This document shows, in pieces, positions 53,727-62,741 of a DNA stretch of 64,000 nt. Source of the DNA: Holdemania massiliensis AP2 (GTDB lineage Bacteria; Bacillota_I; Bacilli_A; Erysipelotrichales; Erysipelotrichaceae); contig NZ_HE998568.1 of assembly GCF_000327285.1 (NCBI RefSeq), forward strand, positions 876,461 through 940,460. The letters run 5' to 3'. The translations under genes and the position numbers were made by a program. Within the stretch, counting starts at the first letter, position 1. Every line of letters starts with the position of its first letter. The notes beneath the pieces are model-generated. The model saw only the letters and a program-made list of their open reading frames with translations. It was not told the origin of the DNA and did no database searches.

Positions 53727-54845
53727 ATGAAATACAGAGAAAAAGGCAAAATCCCGGCAAAGACTTCGCTGCTGGGCTTCGGCTGCATGCGTTTTCCAGT
53801 CACCGAGGATGGAAAAATCAACCGTCCGGAGACGATGAAAATGCTTGATTATGCCTATGAACACGGCGTCAATTATATCGACACGGCCTATCCGTATCAC
53901 AACTTTGAAAGTGAAGTCGTCGTAGGCCAGTGGGTCGCCACCAAACCTCGCGACAGTTTCTACTTAGTCACCAAATCCCCGACCTGGATGTGCAAGGACA
54001 TCGCGGATTTTGATCGGATTTTAGATGAACAGCTGACCAAGCTGCAGACATCTTATGTTGATTTCTATCTGCTGCACGCCCTGAGCCGTGAGCGTTGGGA
54101 ACACATTCAGGAAATGAATCTGATTCCGCATTTAAAATCCGTGCTGGAAAGCGGCAAGGTTCGCCGGATCGGTTTCTCATTCCACGATGATTACGAAGTG
54201 TTTGAAGAAATCCTCAATGCTTATGACTGGGATTTCTGTCAGATTCAGTTCAATTATATGGATACCGACATTCAGGCAGGTCTGCGCGGTTATGAGCTGG
54301 CCAAATCCAAGAACATTCCGATAACGATCATGGAACCGGTCAAGGGCGGGATGTTAGCCGATGTTCCGGAAGAAATCAAAGCGGAATTCCGCCGTGTCCA
54401 TCCGGATTGGAGCGATGCTTCCTGGGCGCTGCGCTGGGTCGGCGATCACGATAATGTGCAGACTGTCCTTTCCGGCATGAGTACGCTGGAACAGGTCATC
54501 GACAATGTCAAAACCTTCAGTGAGATCGAACCGCTCAGCACAGAAGAACTGAATACAATTGAACAGGCCCGGCAATTATTCCAGGCTCGAATTCAGGTTC
54601 CTTGCACCGGCTGCCGCTATTGCATGCCATGCCCATTCGGGCTGGATATTCCGAAAAATTTCCGGCTGCTGAACACCGCGCATGTCTACAATGTTCAGGC
54701 CGCCCAAAAAGCCGGTTATGATGCTATGGAGATTACGGAAAAAGCTTCGCATTGTCAAAAATGCGGCGCCTGCAAGACGAAATGTCCGCAGCATATCGAC
54801 ATCCCGAACGAGATGAACAAAGTCGTTCAGGAATTTGAAAAATAA
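53727..54845 (+). CDS. Aldo/keto reductase with C-terminal 2[4Fe-4S] domain
   Basis: A protein of about 372 residues. The aldo/keto reductase barrel (1-290) has LLGFGCMRFP, the catalytic region YIDTAYPYHN and DFYLLHALSR. The C-terminal ferredoxin-like part has CTGCRYCMPCPFGLDIP and CQKCGACKTKCPQHIDIP, each supplying four Cys for a cluster. Such fusions are common in anaerobes and probably accept electrons from ferredoxin; the substrate is unknown. The start at 53727 has AGAGG upstream. Confidence 0.92.
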   Translation: MKYREKGKIPAKTSLLGFGCMRFPVTEDGKINRPETMKMLDYAYEHGVNYIDTAYPYHNFESEVVVGQWVATKPRDSFYLVTKSPTWMCKDIADFDRILDEQLTKLQTSYVDFYLLHALSRERWEHIQEMNLIPHLKSVLESGKVRRIGFSFHDDYEVFEEILNAYDWDFCQIQFNYMDTDIQAGLRGYELAKSKNIPITIMEPVKGGMLADVPEEIKAEFRRVHPDWSDASWALRWVGDHDNVQTVLSGMSTLEQVIDNVKTFSEIEPLSTEELNTIEQARQLFQARIQVPCTGCRYCMPCPFGLDIPKNFRLLNTAHVYNVQAAQKAGYDAMEITEKASHCQKCGACKTKCPQHIDIPNEMNKVVQEFEK

Positions 54846-54856
54846 CTGAATATCAG

Positions 54857-54906
54857 GGCAGACTGTTTCGGAGCTCTCTTCCGGATCAAGTCTGCCTTTT
54901 TCTTTT
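54857..54906 (+). terminator. Terminator after the aldo/keto reductase
   Basis: GGCAGACT (54857-54864) pairs with AGTCTGCC (54889-54896) and is followed by TTTTTCTTTTTT. The next gene's TATAAT (54920-54925) follows closely. Confidence 0.8.
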
Positions 54907-54958
54907 TTCCGGAGTGCGTTATAATGAGAAAGGAATAAACAAGAAAGAGGAATATACC

Positions 54959-56098
54959 ATGAGTCTTTTAGGGATCTCTCTCTACCCGCATCTGCAGTCA
55001 GAAGCGGTGATGAAACAACAATTAGATTTAGCGGTCACACTGGGCTACAGCCAAGTTTATACGACCGTTCAATCGCCGCAGGCCTGGAGTGCACCCAACC
55101 AGTTAAAGGCACCGTTTCAATGGCTGATCAGCGAGTGCCGGAAGATGGGCCTGACGCTGCATGTGGATATCAATCGACGGATCATGGATCAGCTGCATGC
55201 GGAACCCAACGATCTGTCTCCTTTTGTTCATCTGGGAATTCGGATTGTACGGCTAGATTTTGGATTTGAGGAAGATCACGAGCTGGTCGCTCAGATGACC
55301 TGCAATGAAGACGGTGTGTTGATCGAGGACAATGCTTCGATGCAGGCGGAACCCATCAATCGGATCAAAGCGATTCAGCGTCATGGCAATCTGGAAAATT
55401 ACGTCGCTGTCCATAATTTCTTCCCGCATCCGGATACCGGAATGTCGTTTATTGACACGTATAAAAATGCGAAGCTGTTTAAGGCCTGCGGGATCCGCAC
55501 CGGTGTATTCATCAATTCGCTGGATGCCGACAATTTGTTGTTTGCCTATGGCCACGGCTTATGTACTGTGGAAAATCATCGTTACAAACCGGCTTATTTG
55601 AGTGCTGGGGAACTCACGGCAACCGGTATGTTCGACTACATCTTTTTTGGCGATGGCAATCCTTCGCGGACAGAGATGGAACAGGTTCAGGAAATTGTCC
55701 ACAACCATTGTGTCTGCGTACCGGTTTACTTTAACTCCAGCCTGGATACGGACCTGCGCCAAAAGCTGTTGAACATAGTCTTAAAGTCGCGCAGTGATCA
55801 GCCGGAATTTATTTTACGGGCAACTCAGACTCGCGGCCTGGGTTCAGTTTGCGCTCAGCCCGTTTCTGATCGCGATAAATTGTGCATCACGCTGGACAAC
55901 GAGCTCTCGGGCAAATATGAAGGGGAACTGCAGATCGCATTGAAAAGCATGCCTGGCGTTGAATACACCAATGTCATCGGTCAGGTTGACATGTTGGCAG
56001 AAAATCTGATCTCCTTAATTCGCTATGGCAAAGTAGCCTTCCGGTTAGTCGAAGCGGAAAAGATTCAAAACGCCACTGTAGCCCAACACGAAAACTAA
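54959..56098 (+). CDS. MupG-like 6-phospho-N-acetylmuramidase (DUF871)
   Basis: A protein of about 379 residues starting MSLLGISLYPHLQSE. Residues 1-240 form a TIM barrel with LTLHVDINRRIM, IRIVRLDFGF, YVAVHNFFPHPDTGMS and FDYIFFGDGNPS; a C-terminal cyclophilin-like domain (about 250-370) follows. This matches DUF871, whose Staphylococcus member MupG cleaves MurNAc-6P-GlcNAc during peptidoglycan recycling. The start at 54959 follows AAAGAGG; the longer frame covers the promoter. Close to nanE, it suggests linked amino-sugar recycling. Confidence 0.85.
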   Translation: MSLLGISLYPHLQSEAVMKQQLDLAVTLGYSQVYTTVQSPQAWSAPNQLKAPFQWLISECRKMGLTLHVDINRRIMDQLHAEPNDLSPFVHLGIRIVRLDFGFEEDHELVAQMTCNEDGVLIEDNASMQAEPINRIKAIQRHGNLENYVAVHNFFPHPDTGMSFIDTYKNAKLFKACGIRTGVFINSLDADNLLFAYGHGLCTVENHRYKPAYLSAGELTATGMFDYIFFGDGNPSRTEMEQVQEIVHNHCVCVPVYFNSSLDTDLRQKLLNIVLKSRSDQPEFILRATQTRGLGSVCAQPVSDRDKLCITLDNELSGKYEGELQIALKSMPGVEYTNVIGQVDMLAENLISLIRYGKVAFRLVEAEKIQNATVAQHEN

Positions 56099-56265
56099 TC
56101 TTTCATTCTGATCCTCGATGATCAGAAAGATGCATAGTTTAACGGCTGTAATGTTTTCACTGTGCTGATTAGGCTGGTCATTTCCTATTACTGCGCTTTG
56201 TTTAGAAGTGCTGCTGTCTAGTTAAAAATTATTCTTTGATCTGGATAAACGAATAAGTGTAAATC

Positions 56266-56430
56266 ATGAATGGAGTTTATTTCTTCATTGTCGGTCTGAT
56301 GGTAAACTTAGTCGTTTTATTCTTTACTTCAGGAACGGGCAACTTTTTTTGCAGGTCTTTCTATGATCTTTGCATTCATTTTATTAACTTTATGATATTC
56401 CTGCCACGAAGTACAAAAAAAAGAGGATAA
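56266..56430 (+). pseudogene. Possible small membrane protein, perhaps frameshifted
   Basis: A 54-residue frame starts MNGVYFFIVGLMVNLVVLFF, a clear membrane helix. At a T7 run (about 56344-56350) removal of one T gives FFAGLSMIFAFILLTL, a second helix, before a stop. This suggests a broken two-helix protein. There is no strong ribosome binding site. Confidence 0.25.
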
Positions 56431-56470
56431 CTCGGAATAAAGCGCTTATTTAAAAAATAGAAATGAGGAT

Positions 56471-56513
56471 AAGGACTAATTCTAATCAAGAACACGAATT
56501 AGTCCTTTTTCTT
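56471..56513 (+). terminator. Strong intrinsic terminator
   Basis: GGACTAATTC (56473-56482) and GAATTAGTCC (56496-56505) are perfect complements and are followed by TTTTTCTT. Confidence 0.8.
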
Positions 56514-56670
56514 AACAAGGATCCTTAAATATCCTCCAAGTGTATTGCAGCGGCGATTAGACAAAAAAGCGGCCGTTCCCACTTTGATTTGCAAGAACAG
56601 CCGCCAACGAGCCTTTAATTATTAATTTTTATCGTTCATTTTATTAAAATAAAAGCATAGATCCAAGAAT

Positions 56671-58062
56671 TTACTGCAAATCCTCCAATACCGACTGCGC
56701 ACAGAGTCTGCCAAACGTAATGCCGGCAGCTACCGGATCATTGCCCATCAGTTTATTATCCGTAACTTCCCCTGCACCATATAAACCTGGGATTGAATGA
56801 CCTTCCGTATCCAACACCTGCGAACGCAGATTAATTGTCACCCCTCCGCGGGTATGATGAACACCCGGGAAAACCGGTACGGCATAAAACGGAGCCGTGT
56901 CAATCCGGCTGCGCATATCCGTGCGGCCGAATTCTTCATCATTTTGATGATCATAGTATCTTTGATAATTCGTAACGGTTTCATTTAACGCTGCAGGATC
57001 AACGCCGATTTTTTCAGCCAGATCTTCAATGGTATCCGCTTCTACTGCATATTTCGGATTGCAGGCCAGAGATGTTGAATCCATGATCGCAAACGCTTTT
57101 GACCCAATCGCTTTTTCCGCTTCTGAAACCTCCGTATAATTCGCCATTTCATTGGCAAACCGTTTGCCGGTTGGATCAACAAGAATTCCACCTTCATAGC
57201 GGACGCCGCTGACGGACATCGTTGTTCCGTGATCATCATAGAATGTTGGATTCAACGTCAGCTGATCCATGTTGCTTAAAGCTGCTCCGGCTGCCTCGGC
57301 CATCAAAATGCCATCCCCCGTTGTCGCTGCCGTATTGGATGTCGTTCCTCCTGCCCATTCAGGAGCATATTGCTGAAGCATTTCCTGGTTTGCCGCAAAT
57401 CCGCCGCTGGCCAGAATGACTGCCTGAGCATGAATGATGATTTTCCCCTGTGCGTCTTCTGCTTCCACGCCAACTACTTTTCCATCTTCGAGGATCAATG
57501 AAGTTGCCGGACATTCCGTCCGCAGATCGACGCCAATCTGTTGATTCAGTGCCGTCAGCTTACTGACAAATTGAGCTGGGAACTTAGTCCCCTTCTCATC
57601 CACGGCATAGATTTCCCGACCGTTGACACGCGTCACTTCAATTCCCAGTGTATCCACTGCCCATTCCGCGGTCGGACCTGAATTTTCCGCAAACAGCTTG
57701 GCAAACTCCGGATCTGTACCTTCAGTTTCCATCAAAAAGTCAATTTGATCCTGCTGGGTATAAACATCTCCCATCGCTTCCTGCATTTTCGTACTGTTGG
57801 CCGCAAAGAATCCGGCCAAAGCAGTATTCCCGCCTGTCATCGCGCGCTTTTCCAGCAGCACAACCTCATGACCTCCCTGCTGGACAAAATAAGCCGCGGT
57901 CAGCCCGGCTCCGCCTGCTCCCACGACAACAACGTCCGTGGTTTCTTCCCGAACTTCAGTTTGTGCAGAGGGTGTATTCAGATCCTCTTGATTCGGCGCG
58001 GCGGCACAGGCGGACAATGCTAAAAGCAAAGCCAGTCCCACCGTTTTTTTCATTTTCTTCAT
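56671..58062 (-). CDS. Exported lipoprotein FAD-dependent reductase (fumarate reductase-like)
   Basis: A 463-residue protein. MKKMKKTVGLALLLALSAC is a lipoprotein signal with lipobox LSAC (Cys19), so it is probably anchored outside the membrane. The FAD-binding motif VVVVGAGGAGLTAAY and GGNTALAGFFAA follow. Active-site-type motifs include GTDPEFAK, GVRYEGGI and HHTRGGVTIN, and LYGAGEVTDN is a typical flavoprotein end. Related exported reductases use fumarate, urocanate or other acceptors, often with an FMN-binding domain, which is absent here. The start at 58062 has GGAGG seven bases upstream. Substrate unknown. Confidence 0.85.
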   Translation of the reverse strand: MKKMKKTVGLALLLALSACAAAPNQEDLNTPSAQTEVREETTDVVVVGAGGAGLTAAYFVQQGGHEVVLLEKRAMTGGNTALAGFFAANSTKMQEAMGDVYTQQDQIDFLMETEGTDPEFAKLFAENSGPTAEWAVDTLGIEVTRVNGREIYAVDEKGTKFPAQFVSKLTALNQQIGVDLRTECPATSLILEDGKVVGVEAEDAQGKIIIHAQAVILASGGFAANQEMLQQYAPEWAGGTTSNTAATTGDGILMAEAAGAALSNMDQLTLNPTFYDDHGTTMSVSGVRYEGGILVDPTGKRFANEMANYTEVSEAEKAIGSKAFAIMDSTSLACNPKYAVEADTIEDLAEKIGVDPAALNETVTNYQRYYDHQNDEEFGRTDMRSRIDTAPFYAVPVFPGVHHTRGGVTINLRSQVLDTEGHSIPGLYGAGEVTDNKLMGNDPVAAGITFGRLCAQSVLEDLQ

Positions 58063-58141
58063 TTCCTTACCTCCTGTGGTACAGCATAGCATTTCCCTTC
58101 CGGCAGAGAAATAGTAAGAATTTCAAATGTTTTTTCCATAC

Positions 58142-58219
58142 TTGTCAATCTGTACAATGTTTCATATAATGAACATGATTTCTTTTTAACATATTGATTT
58201 TTGCTTGGATAATATCCAA
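58142..58219 (+). promoter_or_regulatory. Promoter and palindrome before the PucR-type regulator
   Basis: TTGTCA (58142-58147) and TATAAT (58165-58170) are separated by 17 bases. In the leader, TTGGAT-AAT-ATCCAA (58205-58219) is a perfect dyad that may be the regulator's operator. Confidence 0.6.
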
Positions 58220-58260
58220 AAACAACGTTAAGTTTTGTTCATTTATCCAGGAGGAAGAAG

Positions 58261-59427
58261 ATGGAACATCCTTTATTTGATTTACTGCTCAAAGGTGCAG
58301 AATTTTCCGAAGTCCTTGACAAGGCTGAAATGGTCCTTGGCAATCCTGTTGCCTTTATTGATACCGCGCAGAATGAAACAACACGCTCCGTCCATTATCC
58401 CCGAGAGGACATGGAGGATAAAGCTTACCGCCGAAAACAGATCAGTGATGAAGAATATCAAAAGGATACGGATTATGTCACCGCTTTATCCCGTACCGGT
58501 ATTCCGCAGGTACTCGTATGGCCGCACATTCGCCGCAAACGCCTGATCTGCGGATGTCTGGTTTATGGCCGGCATGTCGGCGGCATTCGTTTGCCCGACA
58601 TCGGCAACCGTCTGGAAGATATGGATATGGATTTAGTTCAGGCTACAGCAAGACTGATTGGTATGGCTTATGTTCTGCGCAATACACGAAGCGAAGGTGA
58701 AAATTGTCTGTGGAATTTGTTAAATAATAAACTGGATGCTTCTTTGGTGGATCTGCATACGATGTTCTCCGCTTCCATCCCCACCTGGAATAACCTCTGC
58801 CTCTTATGGTTCATCCCTGAATATTATCCCGATTACACAAGCAACCTGCCGCTTTATCAACAAGCCTTTGCCGGACTATCCACCTGCATGACGAATTATG
58901 ATCAGGGTTTTGTCATTTTAGCCGGCGCTGAAGAATTGCGGTCGCATCAGCCTCAATTAACACAGTATTTAAAAGATAATCGACTGACCGTTGGCGTTGG
59001 AAGTCCGGGGAACACCCTAACCGCATTGCAGCGTTCGTATGATCAAGCCCGCTGCAGCCTGCAATTTGCAAAGCAAACCGGAAGACTGGGGTTAGCCCCC
59101 TTCAGCGAATATCAGCTGAATTATTTATTATCCCTGATTCCGTCTGAACAAACGGCTTCACTTCTCGATAACAGTCCTTTAGCGGCGATGGAAATCTGGG
59201 ATCAACAAAATGGCACCGAGTATTTGAAAACTGTTCAGGCGTTTCTGCGCTGCAATGGCAATATCAAAGAAACCGCCGATCTGCTAAGCGTACATAAAAA
59301 TACGGTATTCTATCGAATCAGTAAACTTCGTGAAGAACTCAATCTGGATCTGGCGGATACGGAAACATTAAGTTTATTAAACTGTCTGTTCATTTTGAAA
59401 ACACAGCGCTGCAATCAAGAAGCGTAA
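58261..59427 (+). CDS. PucR/CdaR-type transcriptional regulator
   Basis: A 388-residue regulator. The N-terminal half is a sensory domain without a known motif. The C-terminal HTH_30 (about 328-382) reads YLKTVQAFLRCNGNIKETADLLSVHKNTVFYRISKLREEL, split by about position 350. That is the PucR-family pattern ...NGNIKETA..L.VHKNTV.YR. It is divergent from the flavin reductase lipoprotein and probably activates it in response to a substrate. AGGAGG lies before the start. Confidence 0.85.
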   Translation: MEHPLFDLLLKGAEFSEVLDKAEMVLGNPVAFIDTAQNETTRSVHYPREDMEDKAYRRKQISDEEYQKDTDYVTALSRTGIPQVLVWPHIRRKRLICGCLVYGRHVGGIRLPDIGNRLEDMDMDLVQATARLIGMAYVLRNTRSEGENCLWNLLNNKLDASLVDLHTMFSASIPTWNNLCLLWFIPEYYPDYTSNLPLYQQAFAGLSTCMTNYDQGFVILAGAEELRSHQPQLTQYLKDNRLTVGVGSPGNTLTALQRSYDQARCSLQFAKQTGRLGLAPFSEYQLNYLLSLIPSEQTASLLDNSPLAAMEIWDQQNGTEYLKTVQAFLRCNGNIKETADLLSVHKNTVFYRISKLREELNLDLADTETLSLLNCLFILKTQRCNQEA

Positions 59428-59440
59428 GCGCTGTTTTTCT
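59404..59440 (+). terminator. Terminator overlapping the PucR-type gene end
   Basis: CAGCGCT (59404-59410) pairs with AGCGCTG (59427-59433) and is followed by TTTTTC. The 5' arm lies in the last codons. Confidence 0.7.
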
Positions 59441-59900
59441 GCCGCCTGCTTTGGATAACGGCAAAAATCTGTTCTCCAAATATAGATTCAAAACAACAAG
59501 AAAATGATACTGCGCATCATTCAAAAGTCAAAACCGCCTAGAATCTCACTCTGTTTCTTGTCCGGTGGGGAAACCCAATCTCTGATTCCTGCCTACTCTT
59601 GTTCTGCTTTCAAAGCTCAAGTCTTTCGCGAAGGTTTTTCCCTTCCAGTCTGTTTACGGCTCACAGTTCTTCAGTTTCACTCCGATCCTAAAAACTATCC
59701 TCTATCCTGTGATACCCATCCGAATCCGATTGAAGAACTGTGATGTTTTACTGTTCATGATTCAATTCCTTGGACTGCCGCTAAATGCACAGTACAGCCC
59801 AGCTTCCGGTTGAGATAATGATATACAAACGCCAAGGCGGAAGCAACGCAATTGAGCTTACTTCATGATTTTCTTTTTCTAATCGAACTTTCCCATTAAA
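59441..59900. other. Intergenic region without a recognisable gene
   Basis: This stretch holds a 79-codon plus-strand frame (59504-59743) that has no ribosome binding site and no recognisable motif. I see nothing else. Confidence 0.5.
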
Positions 59901-59901
59901 C

Positions 59902-59943
59902 AAAAAATCAATTCCCGGCTTTCAATGTCAGGAATTGACCTTT
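59902..59943. terminator. Bidirectional terminator after the GYF_2 gene
   Basis: TCAATTCC (59908-59915) pairs with GGAATTGA (59931-59938). T-runs flank it on both strands: TTTTTT on minus and CCTTTTT on plus. Confidence 0.75.
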
Positions 59944-59961
59944 TTACTTTTTTGATCCAGC

Positions 59962-60228
59962 TTACAACAGAATCTCTGAATCTGAATGGACATCCAGCTC
60001 CAGTTCAACAACCGTGTCTTCTAAGACAAATGGTTTTTCTTCCTGCGGCAGATAGAAGCTGTAAATGGAATCTTTCAAAGCCATCCAGTCGGCCATCTTC
60101 ATCGTCCAGATTTCATCCTCCGGTTCGACAATCCCTTTGCGGATCAGTGCGGCTAACTCACTGTCAGAGAAACTGCCGTCCTTTTTGCCGTCTTTTCGGC
60201 GTACATACCAGCGGTTATTCGTTTCCAT
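59962..60228 (-). CDS. GYF_2-domain small protein
   Basis: An 88-residue protein. Residues 4-60 match GYF_2 (DUF4339): WYVRRKDGKKDGSFSDSELAALI, then PEDEIWTMKMADWMALKDS. The domain normally binds peptides or sits beside membrane proteins. The C-terminal tail is acidic (VVELELDVHSDSEILL). Its start overlaps the upstream RCC1 gene by 14 bases, so it is probably co-translated and may be its cytoplasmic partner. It has no membrane helix. Confidence 0.8.
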   Translation of the reverse strand: METNNRWYVRRKDGKKDGSFSDSELAALIRKGIVEPEDEIWTMKMADWMALKDSIYSFYLPQEEKPFVLEDTVVELELDVHSDSEILL

Positions 60229-62314
60229 GATTTCCCTCGCTTTCCGGCTGTGAATCTCCGCCTTCCCCTTCGCCGGCCGGCGTTGTGGAAGGTTCCGTAG
60301 TTTCCGATGGGGTTGGCTCCGGCGTGAGTTCCGGCGTCGGAACCGGCGTCAATTCCGGAGTAGGTACCGGCGTCGGGGCAATATAATTGTAATTGGTGAC
60401 GGACTCCACGGAGTTCTCGTACAGCGTACTGTTGGATCCGGCAACAATCGTGATCGTCACCTGCTTGCCGTCTTCAAAAGAACTGTTCGGAAGCGTGACG
60501 GAAGTGCCGCTGACCTTTTCGTGATAGCCGCTCTGGTTAGTCACGCTGACTTCATAATAATCGGCGTTTTCCACCGCATCCCAGCTGATTCGGACATTGT
60601 TGGCATCCTGGCTGATTTTGACGTTGGCCACGGAGGCGAGGGTCACTGACGGCGTAGCGGTCGGGGCAAAGTAATTAAAGATCTGCGTTGCCGGTTCTGA
60701 CGGTTTGACGTTGTTTTCGCGTGAATTGGCAACAATACTGAATGTCACCTGTTTGCCATCCTCAAACAAATTACCGTTTAAGGATACAGAAGTCCCGTCC
60801 ACTTTGGCGGAATATTCCTTTTTCAAGGCCGCGGATACCTCATAGTAATCCGCATCCGTCACTTTATCCCAGCTGATTTTGATCTGATCTCCGTCCTGGA
60901 TAATCTTGATATTCTTCACGGCTTCCAGCTGTTTTTCTTCTTCACTGCCGCCGTTCATTTCACTTTGACCACGGCTGTTGTCGCCGGCCGCAACCAAACT
61001 GCCGTTTTTCAGTAAGCCAACGGAATGGTTCTTGCCCGCCGCAATTGCGATCACGTCTTTCCACTCCCCAACTTCCAGCCGGCCATATTCCTTGTCGCCC
61101 TCGGCACTCACTGTGCCGTCGCTGCTGAGCATCAACAGATGCTCAGATGAAGCTGCCGCCATTGTAATCTTAGACGGCGTTTTAGCCGGACAGACGCCGG
61201 TTTTGCCTTCGATGCAGTCCAGACTGCCGTTCTTAGTCAGAATTAACAGCGTATCCCCACTGATGACAACATTCTGAATATCGCTGAGCGTGGAAACGTC
61301 AGCCTGACTGCCGGCAATCAGCACTTTCCCTTCCTGGGTAATTCCAACGCTGATGTTGGCTCCGGCAGCAATTTTAGCGACATCTTTCCATTCCGACACT
61401 TCACATTGCTTATTGCTGTTGTCGCCGGTACAGACGACTGTGCCGTCCTTCTTTAAACCCAAGGTATGATGATCCCCCGCCGCAATCGCTGTGATCCCGC
61501 TCCACTCGGCGACCTCTGTCTGCTTCTGTCGGGAACTGCCGGCGGCGACAACCGTTCCGTTTTTCTTTAAGCCGACACTGTGCTGCGCTCCGGCTTTGAT
61601 CGAAGTGATATTGGCCCAGCTGCCAACGTTGATCTGACCCTCGTCATTGCTTCCCTGGCCTTTGACGGTTCCATCGGTATTCAAAACAAGGGTAAATTCA
61701 CTGCCGGCCGCAATGCGGTTCTCTGCGGTCATGATGTTGGTTACTTCCTCTTTTTTCCCACCGCCCAAGCTGTTGAAAACCAGGATGAGAAGCAGCACGA
61801 CGAGCCCCAGGCCAGCCGCTGCCCCGATCAGCTTGGTCTGATTGTTCTTTTTGGACTTCATCGCTTGCGGCTGAGGCCGATTCGCGCCGGCTCCCGCTGC
61901 CGAATGCACCTGTAATTCCGGCTCCTTAACCGCCCTCAGCGGTTTGGTTTTTTCCAAATCCTTCACAGCCGGAATCACCCGGGTCTGTCCCAGATCCGGC
62001 TGCGGCTGAATTGGCTCCTTCATGCTTATCTCCGACGTCGGATACTCTTCCTCCGTTTTTTTCATAAAGGGAATATCTAATGTTTCATGAACATCTTTCT
62101 CCGGCAGTACCGGCACCTCATTACGGATCATCTCATCCAAACTGATGTGGAAAGCGTCCGCCAGCAGAATCAAATGGTCAAGATCAGGAATCGCTCCCCC
62201 GTTTTCCCAAGCCATATAATCCAGAACCGAAACCTCGGCTTTCTCGGCCGCGGCTTGTTGAGATAAGCCGTTATATTTTCTCAGCTGTGTTAATTTCTCA
62301 GGCAGCTTATTCAT
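60215..62314 (-). CDS. XRE HTH-TM-RCC1-FN3 protein, putative transmembrane one-component regulator
   Basis: A 699-residue protein. Residues 4-60 are an XRE HTH: KLTQLRKYNGLSQQAAAEKA, and DYMAWENGGAIPDLDHLILLAD. A linker (65-160) contains basic residues just before a single membrane helix (about 162-181). Residues 200-455 form RCC1-like blades with repeats such as AGAQHSVGLKKNGTVVAAG, AGDHHTLGLKKDGTVVCTG and AGKNHSVGLLKNGSLVAAG. Two FN3-like domains follow (about 464-548 and 560-644), then a Pro/Thr-rich tail (PTPELTPVPTPELTPEPTP). Topology should be N-in, C-out. This architecture implies outside sensing coupled to DNA binding, which is inference. Confidence 0.85.
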   Translation of the reverse strand: MNKLPEKLTQLRKYNGLSQQAAAEKAEVSVLDYMAWENGGAIPDLDHLILLADAFHISLDEMIRNEVPVLPEKDVHETLDIPFMKKTEEEYPTSEISMKEPIQPQPDLGQTRVIPAVKDLEKTKPLRAVKEPELQVHSAAGAGANRPQPQAMKSKKNNQTKLIGAAAGLGLVVLLLILVFNSLGGGKKEEVTNIMTAENRIAAGSEFTLVLNTDGTVKGQGSNDEGQINVGSWANITSIKAGAQHSVGLKKNGTVVAAGSSRQKQTEVAEWSGITAIAAGDHHTLGLKKDGTVVCTGDNSNKQCEVSEWKDVAKIAAGANISVGITQEGKVLIAGSQADVSTLSDIQNVVISGDTLLILTKNGSLDCIEGKTGVCPAKTPSKITMAAASSEHLLMLSSDGTVSAEGDKEYGRLEVGEWKDVIAIAAGKNHSVGLLKNGSLVAAGDNSRGQSEMNGGSEEEKQLEAVKNIKIIQDGDQIKISWDKVTDADYYEVSAALKKEYSAKVDGTSVSLNGNLFEDGKQVTFSIVANSRENNVKPSEPATQIFNYFAPTATPSVTLASVANVKISQDANNVRISWDAVENADYYEVSVTNQSGYHEKVSGTSVTLPNSSFEDGKQVTITIVAGSNSTLYENSVESVTNYNYIAPTPVPTPELTPVPTPELTPEPTPSETTEPSTTPAGEGEGGDSQPESEGNHGNE

Positions 62315-62741
62315 AAATCAGCGCTCCTTTCTCTTCGTTTCTATAAAAAGGGTCATAAAAATCCATTAATATCATCCCTGTTTTTACGCCGATTGTCAAC
62401 CGTTGAGCCAGGCAAAGTCCAATATTCCCGTGGATTTCCAGCAATCTTTTGCCAAAGTTTCCCGCTAATCCTCGGAAAAAGTCAGCTTTGTGCTGTCGAT
62501 GGCTTTGTTTCCTTTCCCCTGCGCTTAACCTTTCTGTAGGTATCCTGCCGGCAGGCTGATCTGGATGAAGCTTTCTTGATGGGATTGATCGCTGTTTCTT
62601 CCCACTCTGTTTCAACATGAAATTTTCGCAAACAAAAAGGACATGACCGAAGTCACATCCTCGATTGAAATTCTGATCCACTTTCTGTCTGCGGACAGAC
62701 TGCCTTATCCTTTTCAATTTCAGCGGCAAGGCTAGAAAAGC
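62315..62741. other. Intergenic region with a terminator
   Basis: This 427-base gap holds the GH13 terminator (62633-62661). A 140-codon minus-strand frame (62307-62729) spans that terminator and has no recognisable motif, so I do not call it a gene. Confidence 0.6.
62633..62661 (-). terminator. Terminator of the GH13 gene with UUCG loop
   Basis: On the minus strand, AGGATGTGAC and GTCATGTCCT form a 10-pair stem with two wobbles around a TTCG tetraloop and are followed by TTTTTG. Confidence 0.85.

Larger units (their letters stand above)
56099..56670. other. Intergenic region with a possible decayed gene
   Basis: This 572-base, AT-rich gap holds only a weak 54-codon frame (56266-56430) and a strong terminator (56471-56513). 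The terminator implies a transcript crosses this region. No other gene is evident. Confidence 0.55.

Noticed and set aside
62307-62729. 140-codon minus-strand frame between the GH13 gene and the RCC1 gene
   Set aside because: It spans the UUCG terminator, and its composition is basic and motif-free.
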